This document shows positions 45,315-53,279 of a stretch of 64,000 bases of DNA, piece by piece. A model generated the notes under the pieces. The model searched no databases, had not been told where the DNA came from, and was given only the letters and a program-made list of their open reading frames with translations. The DNA comes from JAWKIJ01 sp041394325 (lineage in GTDB: Bacteria; Actinomycetota; Acidimicrobiia; Acidimicrobiales; Microtrichaceae), in assembly GCA_041394325.1 (NCBI GenBank), contig JAWKIJ010000001.1, forward strand, positions 1,922,001 to 1,986,000, written 5' to 3'. Every line of letters begins with the position of its first letter. Position 1 is the stretch's first letter. The translations under genes and the position numbers were made by a program.

Positions 45315-45800
45315 ATGACCAACCCCCCGACGCCGCGGCCGGCGGTGCGCCGCCTCGCGGCACCGAGCCTCGTGGCACTGCTCCTCGCCGTCGTGTCGAC
45401 GGCGTGCGGCGGCGACGCCTCCGCAACGCTGACGATCCGGGGCGCACGCGTGAGCACTCCGGCCGGATCGACGGCCGCCGCGTACTTCACCGTGACCAAC
45501 GACACCGATCGGGCCGACGCCCTCACCTCGATCACGGCGGATCGCGGCCTCAGCGCCTCGCTGCACTCGACCGAGACCGACGCGTCGGGGATGAGCACCA
45601 TGCACGACGAGCCGACCATGGCCGTCCCCGCACACGGGGCACTCGTACTCGAACCCGGTCATCGTCATGTGATGCTCGATGGTGCCGCGGGGCTCGAGCC
45701 GGGCGATGCGGTGCACTTCACGTTGCGGTTCCGCCATGCCGGGTCGAGGTCGATCGTGGCGAAGGTCGTCACCGACGTCCGGGAGGGGTACGGCCGGTGA
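45315..45800 (+). CDS. Copper chaperone PCu(A)C family lipoprotein
   Basis: 161 residues. The signal peptide has lipobox VVSTACGG. The PCuAC fold follows, with the copper ligands of the H(M)X10MX21HXM type seen in LHSTETDASGMSTMHD and HRHVML. Such proteins deliver Cu(I) to the CuA or CuB centre of cytochrome oxidase. The GTG at 45312 is an alternative start. The stop overlaps the SCO1 GTG; first gene of an oxidase-assembly operon. Confidence 0.9.
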   Translation: MTNPPTPRPAVRRLAAPSLVALLLAVVSTACGGDASATLTIRGARVSTPAGSTAAAYFTVTNDTDRADALTSITADRGLSASLHSTETDASGMSTMHDEPTMAVPAHGALVLEPGHRHVMLDGAAGLEPGDAVHFTLRFRHAGSRSIVAKVVTDVREGYGR

Positions 45801-46534
45801 TCCCCCACGAACCCACGCGGTCCCTGCCCTCCGGACGGGACGAGGCCCCGACGCGCCGGGACGTGTTGCGCTCCGCGGCCCTCGGGTTCGGGTCGGCGGG
45901 TCTCGTCGCGGCGCTCGCAGCGTGTGGACGGTCGAGCGGGGCGGCGACTGCCACCGGCGACGACAACCGCGCCGAGAACCTCGGCTTCTACGGGACGGTG
46001 CTGGCCGAACCGCTCGCCAAACCCACGGTCGTGTTCACCGACACCGACGGGCGGGCCTTCGACATCGCGTCGCGGACCAGAGGCCGCCTCGCGCTGTTGC
46101 TGTTCGGCTACACCTCGTGTCCCGACGTGTGCCCGGTGCACCTGTCGACGCTGGCCGCGACGCTCAAACGGGTGGACGGTGCAGCCGCGGACACCATCGT
46201 GATGTTCGTCGGCGTCGACACCGCCCGCGACACACCTCGGGCGATCGCCGACTTCGTGCACGGTCGGGACCCGCAGTTCGTCGGTCTCACCGCCTCGCCC
46301 ACCGACATCGACGCCGCCCTGAAGGAGCTCCACCTACCGTCGGTCGTCATCGGCAAGCCCGACTCGACGGGCGCCTATTCCGTGGGTCATCCGAGTCAGA
46401 TCCTGGCATTCACCCCGGACGACCTCTGTCACATCGTCTATCCGTTCGGCACGTTGCAACAGCAATGGGCCACCGACCTGCCGAAGCTGTTGGACTACCG
46501 TTGGCCGGCCCAACGGCCGGCCGGTGCCGGCTAG
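45797..46534 (+). CDS. SCO1/SenC-family cytochrome oxidase assembly protein
   Basis: 245 residues. A twin-arginine-like N-terminus (TRRDVLRSAALGFGSAG) ends in lipobox ALAACGR. The thioredoxin fold has the copper/redox pair CPDVCP (C108, C112), GYTSCPDVCPVHLSTLA and the conserved His in SVGHPSQI. It matures the CuA site with the PCuAC protein encoded directly upstream. GTG 45797 overlaps that gene's stop. Confidence 0.92.
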   Translation: MIPHEPTRSLPSGRDEAPTRRDVLRSAALGFGSAGLVAALAACGRSSGAATATGDDNRAENLGFYGTVLAEPLAKPTVVFTDTDGRAFDIASRTRGRLALLLFGYTSCPDVCPVHLSTLAATLKRVDGAAADTIVMFVGVDTARDTPRAIADFVHGRDPQFVGLTASPTDIDAALKELHLPSVVIGKPDSTGAYSVGHPSQILAFTPDDLCHIVYPFGTLQQQWATDLPKLLDYRWPAQRPAGAG

Positions 46535-46564
46535 GCCGGTCCGCGAACCAGGAGGAGACACTTC

Positions 46565-47395
46565 GTGCGCTGGTGGTGCTCGGCGTCGGACGCCAACTGG
46601 ACCTGGGCGTGGCGGCCTTACGTCGGCTCGTGGTTGGTGGTCGCACTCGTCGCGTTCGGCTATTGGCGGGGCGGCGCCTTCGACCGGACCCGCCACCGAC
46701 GCCGCAAGGCCGCGGCCGTCGTCGGCCTGGTGCTTCTGTTGGCGGCGAACGACTGGCCGCTCGCGTCGTTGGGTGCCGGCTATCTGGTATCCGCGCAGAT
46801 GGTCCGTCAGGTGCTGATCGTGATGATCGCGGCGCCGCTGCTGTTGTACGGATCGCCACCCGCGCTGGGAAACTGGATCGAGGCGACCGCTCGGCGGCGT
46901 CGCGTCTTCGGTCTCGTCAGCACGCCGGTGTTCGCGATCGTGGTCTCCACAGCGTTGATCGTGTCGGTGTCGGTGCCGGTCTTCACCGACCCGATGCTGC
47001 GTACCCAGTTCGGATCGTTCGTCCTCGACTTCATGTGGATCACGGCCGGCATCCTGATCTGGTTGCCCGTACAGCCGCCGAGGCCGATGGTCCCGCGACT
47101 CTCGGGTGTCCTCGTGATCGTGTACCTGATCGTCGTGTCGGTGGCCCCCCTCCCCGTCGCCTTCTTCATGACCTGGTCGGACTTCCCGATCTACCACACC
47201 TACCAACTCGCCCCACGGGTGATCGGTGCGCTCGATGCGAACGAGGACCAGGAGCTGGCGGCCGCGATCTTCCAGGTGGCGGGCGGCCTCGTCATCTGGT
47301 TGCACATCACGGCGCGGTGGGTCCACATGAGCGGGGCGACCAGGGCGCCGAGGTTCCGCGGTCCGCTGGTGGCGGCTCAGGAGAGCCCTCGATGA
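46565..47395 (+). CDS. CtaG-family (caa3 type) cytochrome oxidase assembly membrane protein
   Basis: 276 residues with about seven hydrophobic helices, matching the Caa3_CtaG family: WRPYVGSWLVVALVAFGYW, VSAQMVRQVLIVMIAAPLLL, LDFMWITAGILIWLPV and WSDFPIYHTYQLAPRV. Needed for copper insertion or assembly of caa3 oxidase in other bacteria. A strong Shine-Dalgarno (AGGAGGAG) precedes GTG 46565. The stop overlaps the ATG of the cytochrome c gene. Confidence 0.88.
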   Translation: MRWWCSASDANWTWAWRPYVGSWLVVALVAFGYWRGGAFDRTRHRRRKAAAVVGLVLLLAANDWPLASLGAGYLVSAQMVRQVLIVMIAAPLLLYGSPPALGNWIEATARRRRVFGLVSTPVFAIVVSTALIVSVSVPVFTDPMLRTQFGSFVLDFMWITAGILIWLPVQPPRPMVPRLSGVLVIVYLIVVSVAPLPVAFFMTWSDFPIYHTYQLAPRVIGALDANEDQELAAAIFQVAGGLVIWLHITARWVHMSGATRAPRFRGPLVAAQESPR

Positions 47396-47802
47396 TCGGC
47401 CCCCGTGTCGCGGACCTGCGAGGGTGGGCCGCCGGCCTCTCGGTCGGGCTCGTGGTGGTGGCCACGGCGTGTTCGGGGGGTGGTGCGGACACGTTCACCC
47501 CGAAGTCGGCGTCTGCGGTTCGGGGTTGGGCGCTGGCCACGGACCGAGGCTGTGCGTCGTGTCATTCGGTGAACGGCGAGGAGATGACCGGTCCCTCGTG
47601 GAAGGGCCTCTGGGGATCGAAGGTGGTGCTCGAGTCGGGACAGACCGTCACGGTGGACCGTCGCTACCTGGTGACGGCGTTACGTGAACCCAACGAGCAG
47701 CGTCCGAAGGGTGCCGTCAACCAGATGCCGACCTATGGCCCCGACCGGGTGAGCGAGGCGCAGATCGACGACCTCGTCGCCGTGTTGAAGGAACTGCGCT
47801 GA
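47392..47802 (+). CDS. Small membrane-attached cytochrome c
   Basis: 136 residues. Lipobox VVATACSGG gives a lipid anchor. One c-type heme site CASCH (residues 54-58) and a likely Met ligand in NQMPTYG; the layout resembles the cytochrome c domain of caa3 oxidase subunit II. Being the last gene of the PCuAC-SCO1-CtaG-cytochrome set, it probably feeds electrons to that oxidase. ATGA overlap with ctaG. Confidence 0.92.
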   Translation: MIGPRVADLRGWAAGLSVGLVVVATACSGGGADTFTPKSASAVRGWALATDRGCASCHSVNGEEMTGPSWKGLWGSKVVLESGQTVTVDRRYLVTALREPNEQRPKGAVNQMPTYGPDRVSEAQIDDLVAVLKELR

Positions 47803-47818
47803 CGTGTCGTGACTCGGG

Positions 47819-49210
47819 TCAGGTGACCGGGGAGTAGTCCCCGGTGGCGGGGTCCTGGTGGTAGGAGACCGGTGCCGGCTTACCGGCGGCGAGATCGGCC
47901 ACGGCGGCGAGGAACGAGTCGATCTGTTCGTCGGTGGTGGTGATGGTCGCGCTGGCGCGTACGGCGCCGGGGATGTTGCGGCGATCACCGGCGACGATGT
48001 CGGCGCGGTAGCGGGCGGTGGTCGCCGCGTCGAGACCGAGTAGCCGGACGAGATAGGGGTGGGCGCAGAAGCATCCGTGGCGCACCGCGATGCCGTACTC
48101 CGCGCTCAGGCGGGCCGCCAACAACGGATGGTCGAGTCCGGCGACGTTGAACGCCCCGACCGCGAGCATCGAGTCGTCGGCGTCGACGTCGGCGGGATCG
48201 GGTCCGAGGAGGTGCACCCCCGTGATCGACCCGAGGCCGCGGCGGAGCCGTTTCGACTGCGCCCGTTCGTGCGCGACGATGCTCTCCCATCCCGTCGCCT
48301 CGTACCATTCGATCGCGGCCGCGAGTGCGACCGCGCCGACGACGTTGGGGGATCCGGCTTCCTCACGGTCGGGCGCGTCGGCCCACACCACGTCGTCGAG
48401 GTCGACCAGGCGAACCGCGCCGCCTCCGACGATCAGCGGATCACCCTCGGCAAACAGGTCGGCCGGTCCTACGAGCGCACCCGTTCCGAACGGGGCGTAC
48501 ATCTTGTGGCCGCTCCAGGCGATGAGGTCCGCGGCGGTGTGCAGGGGACGGTGGGGAGCGAGTTGTGCCGCATCGAGCAGGACCCGGGCACCGAGGCGGT
48601 GTGCCGCGTCGACCGCCGGTTCGACGTCGGGCATCCAGCCCGTCACGTTGGCCGCGCCGGTGATCGCCAACAGCGCCGGTGGCGGCCCGGCTTCGAGGGC
48701 CGCGATGACGTCGTCGGGGTCGAACATCCCACGTCGATCGCATTCGACCCATCGGATCCCGATGCCGCGGTCGCGGTGCAGGCGCTGCCAGGGGAGCAGG
48801 TTCGCGTGGTGCTCCGCGACGGTGGTCACGACCGTGTCACCCGGTTTCAGGCCCAGCCGGTGTGCCGCGATGTTGATGGCTTCGGTGGTGTTGCGGCACA
48901 ACACCGCCATGTCGTCGGGGCGGCCGCCGGAGAAGCGCAGCACCGCGTCGCGGGCGGCCTCGTAGCGGTCGGTCGAGAACTGCGACTTCGCCCCTGCCCC
49001 CCGGTGGACGCTGGAGTACCAGGGCAACAGGTCGAAGACGGCGGCGCCGACCACATCGAGTGCCGGCGTCGAGGCCCCGGCGTCGAGGTTGACCGACACC
49101 CGTTCGACCCCGTCGACACAGAGGACGGTGAGGTCGTCGCCGATACAGCGGGCTCCGACCGGCGTCGCCGGGGTGTCGCGGTCGCGTCGGCTCGCCGGGT
49201 CGATCACCAT
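47819..49210 (-). CDS. Cysteine desulfurase-like class V aminotransferase
   Basis: 463 residues. NLDAGASTPALDVVGAAV, VHRGAGAKSQFSTDRYE and CRNTTEAINIAAHRL begin the fold. The PLP lysine is in AWSGHKMYAPFG, and a cysteine pair occurs in the active-site loop RHGCFCAHPYL, in place of the RTGHHCAQP type of SufS. It is therefore a SufS/CsdA relative, but substrate and role are uncertain. No other suf gene is near. A TetR gene lies 19 bases upstream on the same strand. Confidence 0.83.
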   Translation of the reverse strand: MVIDPASRRDRDTPATPVGARCIGDDLTVLCVDGVERVSVNLDAGASTPALDVVGAAVFDLLPWYSSVHRGAGAKSQFSTDRYEAARDAVLRFSGGRPDDMAVLCRNTTEAINIAAHRLGLKPGDTVVTTVAEHHANLLPWQRLHRDRGIGIRWVECDRRGMFDPDDVIAALEAGPPPALLAITGAANVTGWMPDVEPAVDAAHRLGARVLLDAAQLAPHRPLHTAADLIAWSGHKMYAPFGTGALVGPADLFAEGDPLIVGGGAVRLVDLDDVVWADAPDREEAGSPNVVGAVALAAAIEWYEATGWESIVAHERAQSKRLRRGLGSITGVHLLGPDPADVDADDSMLAVGAFNVAGLDHPLLAARLSAEYGIAVRHGCFCAHPYLVRLLGLDAATTARYRADIVAGDRRNIPGAVRASATITTTDEQIDSFLAAVADLAAGKPAPVSYHQDPATGDYSPVT

Positions 49211-49229
49211 GCCGGGGCGTGCCGGAGGG

Positions 49230-49994
49230 TCATTCGTCGCCTGGCAGGGGTGCGGCCGGGGCCAGGGGTGCGCGGCCGGCGAACTCGTCGACGAAGCGGT
49301 CCGCGAGACGGAGCGACGCGTCGGGGATCCCCCAACCCCTCAACAGGTCGAGGTTGAGCATCCGCGCGACCCTCGTTCCGCCGAGGAGTTCGGGCAGCAG
49401 TGCCTCCAACAGGTCGGTCTCGAGGGCACCGCCCAGTGCCGCGGCCCACGCGATCGCGCGCTGCATGGACGACGCGGGGGTGAGCAGACCGCATTGCTCG
49501 CCGGCGTCGAGTTGGGCCGCGGCCTGTGACAACAGCACCATGGCCACGGGCAGGAGTTCCAGTCCCGTCCGTGGGTCGTCCAGGTTCGGCTGGTCCGACA
49601 TGATCATCTGGAGCAGGCGAATCTCCTCCAGATGCGTTTCGTACGCGGCGCAGAACCATCGGCCGAACAGTACGAGACGAACCACGATCCGGTCTCGATC
49701 GTCGAAGCCCGCCGAGCCGTTCCTCCCTTCGGCGAGTCCTGATTCGACCGCGTCGCGGGTCAAGGCGAAGCTCTCCGACAACCGCTCGATCGCGTCGCGC
49801 TGAACAGCGGTGATCAGCGCCGCCTTCGAGGGGAAATAGCGGTACATCGCGCTCGGCACGGTGCCCAGCTCCTCGGCCAGGCGCGCCATCGTCAGCGCCG
49901 CGAGCCCCTCGGACGCGACGATGTCCAGCGAGGCATCCGCGAAACGGCGCATCTGTGCCCGCCGCTTGCGCTCGACCTTCGGGGACACGCTCAT
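49230..49994 (-). CDS. TetR-family transcriptional regulator
   Basis: 254 residues. N-terminal helix-turn-helix: KRRAQMRRFADASLDIVASEG to AMYRYFPSKAALITAV. The C-terminal ligand-binding half is longer than average. ATG 49994 is preferred because the upstream extension has no family features. Co-directional and nearly adjacent to the desulfurase-like gene, which it may control. Confidence 0.88.
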   Translation of the reverse strand: MSVSPKVERKRRAQMRRFADASLDIVASEGLAALTMARLAEELGTVPSAMYRYFPSKAALITAVQRDAIERLSESFALTRDAVESGLAEGRNGSAGFDDRDRIVVRLVLFGRWFCAAYETHLEEIRLLQMIMSDQPNLDDPRTGLELLPVAMVLLSQAAAQLDAGEQCGLLTPASSMQRAIAWAAALGGALETDLLEALLPELLGGTRVARMLNLDLLRGWGIPDASLRLADRFVDEFAGRAPLAPAAPLPGDE

Positions 49995-50113
49995 CGGCAC
50001 AGTCTCGCATCCCGCGCGACGTGTCGGGAACTGCTCCTCACGCACCGTCACGGTCCTCCCACAGAGGGTGCTGGAATAGGCCGAACAACACCGGGATGTA
50101 GCCGAAGGGGCCA

Positions 50114-50905
50114 ATGAACTCGGGCGGCAATGACACGTACCGTCACGTCATGGGCGAGGTGTCCGGGACCGCGACACGTCGGAGGCGGTGCCTCCGACGT
50201 GCCGCCGCGCTGATGGTCCTCGCAGTCGTTCCGACCTCCTCGATCTATGTCGCTCGACCCGGCGCACTCGTCGCTCCGGGTGGCGGCGGGACGGGTTCGT
50301 CGCCGGTCCACGTGCTCGGCGCGACCGAGACGAGGACGGTGACCTCCCCGGAGCCCCCTGCGACCGGTGCACAGCCGGGACGGCAGGTACCCGGTGCCGA
50401 GCTCGAGGTCGATCCGACGGGGGTCTCCCTGACCGGGCAGGTCCTGGCCCGGCCCGAGTTCGATCGCGCCGGGCTCGCCCGTGCGGTGCTCGCTCGGATC
50501 CACTTCCGGTGGCGCGAACGGCTGCCCGGCTGGCGGATCGAGTTCGTCGGGCCGCGCGACGGGTTTCGCGGATCGACCTTCCCGCGACGGAAGGTGATCG
50601 AGGTCTACCGGTACGACGGCTCTTCGCTGGAGGACTACGTCCACGTGACCGCCCACGAATTGGGCCATGCGATCGACGTCACCCTGCTCGACGACGAGAT
50701 GCGGGCCGCGTTCAACGAGGCCCGTCATCGTCGTGCCGATGCGGCGTGGTGGGTCGAGGACGGTGCCTCCGACTTCGAGAGCGGTGCGGGCGACTGGGCA
50801 GAGTGCTTCGCCCGGTCGATCGATCCCCACGGCCGCTTCTACTCCCGGCTGGGGCCACCGCCCGACGCGTCGCAGCTCGCGGTGATACGGGCGATGATCG
50901 GCTGA
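50114..50905 (+). CDS. Secreted zincin-like protein of unknown function
   Basis: 263 residues. An Arg-rich start and hydrophobic stretch (ALMVLAVVPTSSIYVA) suggest export. After a low-complexity linker, the C-terminal half has the zinc-metallopeptidase helix HVTAHELGHAID (HExxH), a downstream acidic residue in GDWAECF as possible third ligand, and VIEVYRYDGSSLEDY before the helix. It lacks the size of known large peptidase families. No regulator or substrate is apparent; next gene is the UbiA prenyltransferase. Confidence 0.7.
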   Translation: MNSGGNDTYRHVMGEVSGTATRRRRCLRRAAALMVLAVVPTSSIYVARPGALVAPGGGGTGSSPVHVLGATETRTVTSPEPPATGAQPGRQVPGAELEVDPTGVSLTGQVLARPEFDRAGLARAVLARIHFRWRERLPGWRIEFVGPRDGFRGSTFPRRKVIEVYRYDGSSLEDYVHVTAHELGHAIDVTLLDDEMRAAFNEARHRRADAAWWVEDGASDFESGAGDWAECFARSIDPHGRFYSRLGPPPDASQLAVIRAMIG

Positions 50906-50913
50906 CGCTCACG

Positions 50914-50919
50914 TAGAGT
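50914..50919 (+). promoter_or_regulatory. Predicted -10 hexamer before the UbiA gene
   Basis: TAGAGT ends 9 bases before ATG 50929; no Shine-Dalgarno. Confidence 0.45.
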
Positions 50920-50928
50920 GATCCGGCC

Positions 50929-51855
50929 ATGGCCGACTCGCCGCCCCCGACCGGACTCCCCCGTGGCCTACTCCGGGCGTGCCGCCCCAAGCAATGGGCG
51001 AAGAACAGCCTGATCCTCGTGGCACCCGCCGCAGGGGGTCGGATCCTCTCCCACGGGGCGGACGGGATGGTGTGGCACGCACGGTCGATCGGTCACGTCG
51101 CCCTCGCGTTCGTCGCGTTCTCGATGGTCGCGTCCGCGACCTACCTCGTGAACGACTGCCTCGACGTCGACTCGGACCGTCGACATCCGGTCAAGCGAAA
51201 CCGCCCGATCGCGGCCGGGATCGTCAGCGTCCCGGTTGCCTACACGAGTGCATCGGTGCTCGGTATGGGTGGCCTCGCGCTGGGCGCGTCGATCAATCGG
51301 TCGTTCTTCTGGGTCGTCCTCCTCTATGCCGTGCAGACGACCCTCTACTCCTTCTGGTTGAAGAAGGAGCCGGTGCTCGACGTCGTCGCTCTCTCGGGTG
51401 GATTCATCCTCCGCCTCCTGGGTGGCGCCTATGCGGTGCAGGTCGGGATCTCCAAGTGGTTCTTCATCATCAGTTGCTTCGGCGCGTTGTTCGTCGCCGT
51501 GGGCAAACGTCTCGCGGAGCGTCGGGAGTTGGGCGAGGGGGAGGCGGGTGCCATCCGCCGGACCCTCGGCGTCTACACCGAGCCGTACCTCCGATTCCTC
51601 CAGGCGGTCTCGGCGGGCATCGTCCTGATCGCCTACGTGCAGTGGGCGTTCGAGCGTGCCGAGGTGCGCACCGCAGGGGAGGTGTGGTTCCTCGTGTCGA
51701 TCCTGCCGTTCCTCACGGCGATCCTCCGCTACGCCCTGCTGGTGGAGTCGGGTGAGGGAGCGGCACCCGAGGAGGTGTTGCTGTCGGACCGGCAGATGCA
51801 GGTGATGGGCGTGATCTGGGCGGTGCTCGTGGGGATCGGCGTCTATGTCGCGGGA
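50929..51855 (+). CDS. Decaprenyl-phosphate phosphoribosyltransferase (UbiA family), no stop found
   Basis: UbiA-type membrane prenyltransferase resembling mycobacterial Rv3806c, which attaches phosphoribose to decaprenyl phosphate. Motifs: RACRPKQWAKNSLILVAP, the Asp-rich NDCLDVDSDRRHPVKRNRP, and YSFWLKKEPVLDVV, with eight to nine helices. Homology ends at VLVGIGVYVAG about 51855, but there is no stop in this frame until 52512 and none nearby in the other frames. The end given is where homology stops. dprE1 follows in another frame, completing the next pathway step. Confidence 0.87.
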
Positions 51856-53242
51856 TGCGGGGATGGACCCGCCGCCCACACGGGGTGCTCGGGTGCATCC
51901 CCTTCGGGTATTGCGCGGCTGGGGTCGGACACGGCCGACCGCGGCGTCGGTCACGACGATGCTCGATCTCGACGACGTGCGTTCGGCGTTACGCGACAGC
52001 CGCCGAGGGGTGCTGGGCCGGGGACTGGGGCGGAGCTACGGCGACGGCGCGCAGAACTCCGGTGGGACGGTGGTCGAGGCCACCACCTCGGTGGGTGTCA
52101 TCGACTTCGACCCCTCGGGCCGCGTCACCGTCAAGGCGGGAACGTCGCTCGAACAGCTCATGGAGTGGTTCGTCCCGATGGGCTTCTTCGTGCCGGTCAC
52201 ACCTGGGACCCGCCAGGTCACCGTCGGAGGTGCCATCGGCGCGGACATCCACGGCAAGAACCATCACCGCGGCGGATCGTGGGCCGACCATCTCGACTCG
52301 TTCCGGATCATGGTGGGAAGCGGGGAGGTGCTGGACGTCGACCGCGACGACGATCCGGACCTGTTCTGGGCGACCACCGGTGGCATGGGGCTCACCGGCC
52401 TGGTCCTCGACGCCACGTTCCGGATGAAGCCGATCGAGACGTCGAGGCTGTTGGTCGATACCGACCGCGCCGAGGACCTCGACGCCGTGATGGCGCTGAT
52501 GGTCGAAGGTGATTCGGACTACGACTACTCGGTCGCGTGGATCGATGTGACCGCGACCGGCGCCCGGATGGGCCGCTCGGTCCTGGACCGAGGGCGGTTC
52601 GCCCGCCTCGACGAACTGCCCAGGGCGGCGGCGGCCGATCCGCTGCGATTCGTGTCCAACTCCCTCGCAACGGTGCCGGGCGTCGTGCCGTCGGGGTTGT
52701 TGAACCCACTGACGGTGAAGGCGTTCAACGAAAGGTGGTACCGCAAGGCGCCGGTGCGGCGACGCGATGCGATCCAGACGATCACGCAGTTCTTCCATCC
52801 CCTCGATCTGGTGAGCCAGTGGAACCGCGTGTACGGCCCTAGGGGTTTCCTGCAGTGGCAGTTCGTCGTCCCCGAACACCGCGACGACGTCGTGCGCCAC
52901 AGTATCGAGGCCCTCGGAGCGGCGGACATGCCGTCGTTCCTCGCGGTGTTGAAGCGGTTCGGTCCGGGCAACGACGGGCACCTCTCGTTTCCCACCCGTG
53001 GGTGGACCCTGGCGCTCGACATCCCCGTCGGCAATCCCGAACTCGGGCCGCTGCTCGACCGGCTCGACCGTCGGGTCGTCGAGGCGGGTGGGCGGATCTA
53101 CCTGGCGAAGGACTCACGTGTCGACCGTGAGCACCTGGGTTCGATGTATCCGCGCCTGGAGGAGTGGCGCGGAGTCCGGGCCCGTGTCGACCCCGACGGA
53201 CGCTTTCGGAGTGATCTCGGCAGACGCCTCGGCCTGGTTTGA
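51845..53242 (+). CDS. dprE1: Decaprenylphosphoryl-beta-D-ribose 2-oxidase
   Basis: 465 residues, FAD oxidoreductase that with DprE2 epimerises decaprenyl-phosphoribose to the arabinose donor. Closely matches mycobacterial DprE1: GWGRTRPTAASV, GRGLGRSYGDGAQNSGG (FAD site), PGTRQVTVGGAIGADIHGKN, LFWATTGGMGLTG, FHPLDLVSQWNRVYGP and YLAKDSR with the catalytic Lys. The cysteine attacked by benzothiazinone inhibitors is Ala here (A390, GWTLALDIP). Starts are ATG 51845, ATG 51863 or GTG 51893. The stop lies in a terminator-like repeat. DprE2 is not in the window. Confidence 0.93.
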   Translation: MSRDAGMDPPPTRGARVHPLRVLRGWGRTRPTAASVTTMLDLDDVRSALRDSRRGVLGRGLGRSYGDGAQNSGGTVVEATTSVGVIDFDPSGRVTVKAGTSLEQLMEWFVPMGFFVPVTPGTRQVTVGGAIGADIHGKNHHRGGSWADHLDSFRIMVGSGEVLDVDRDDDPDLFWATTGGMGLTGLVLDATFRMKPIETSRLLVDTDRAEDLDAVMALMVEGDSDYDYSVAWIDVTATGARMGRSVLDRGRFARLDELPRAAAADPLRFVSNSLATVPGVVPSGLLNPLTVKAFNERWYRKAPVRRRDAIQTITQFFHPLDLVSQWNRVYGPRGFLQWQFVVPEHRDDVVRHSIEALGAADMPSFLAVLKRFGPGNDGHLSFPTRGWTLALDIPVGNPELGPLLDRLDRRVVEAGGRIYLAKDSRVDREHLGSMYPRLEEWRGVRARVDPDGRFRSDLGRRLGLV

Positions 53243-53277
53243 GTGCACCACCGCGAGTGCGGTGGTGCACTCAAACC
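53236..53277. terminator. Perfect 19-base inverted repeat between convergent genes
   Basis: Arms 53236-53254 and 53259-53277 are exact reverse complements around GAGT. The left arm contains the dprE1 TGA; the right arm ends 3 bases before the stop of the sugar-binding protein gene on the other strand. A good bidirectional terminator candidate. Confidence 0.7.
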
Positions 53278-53279
53278 CA

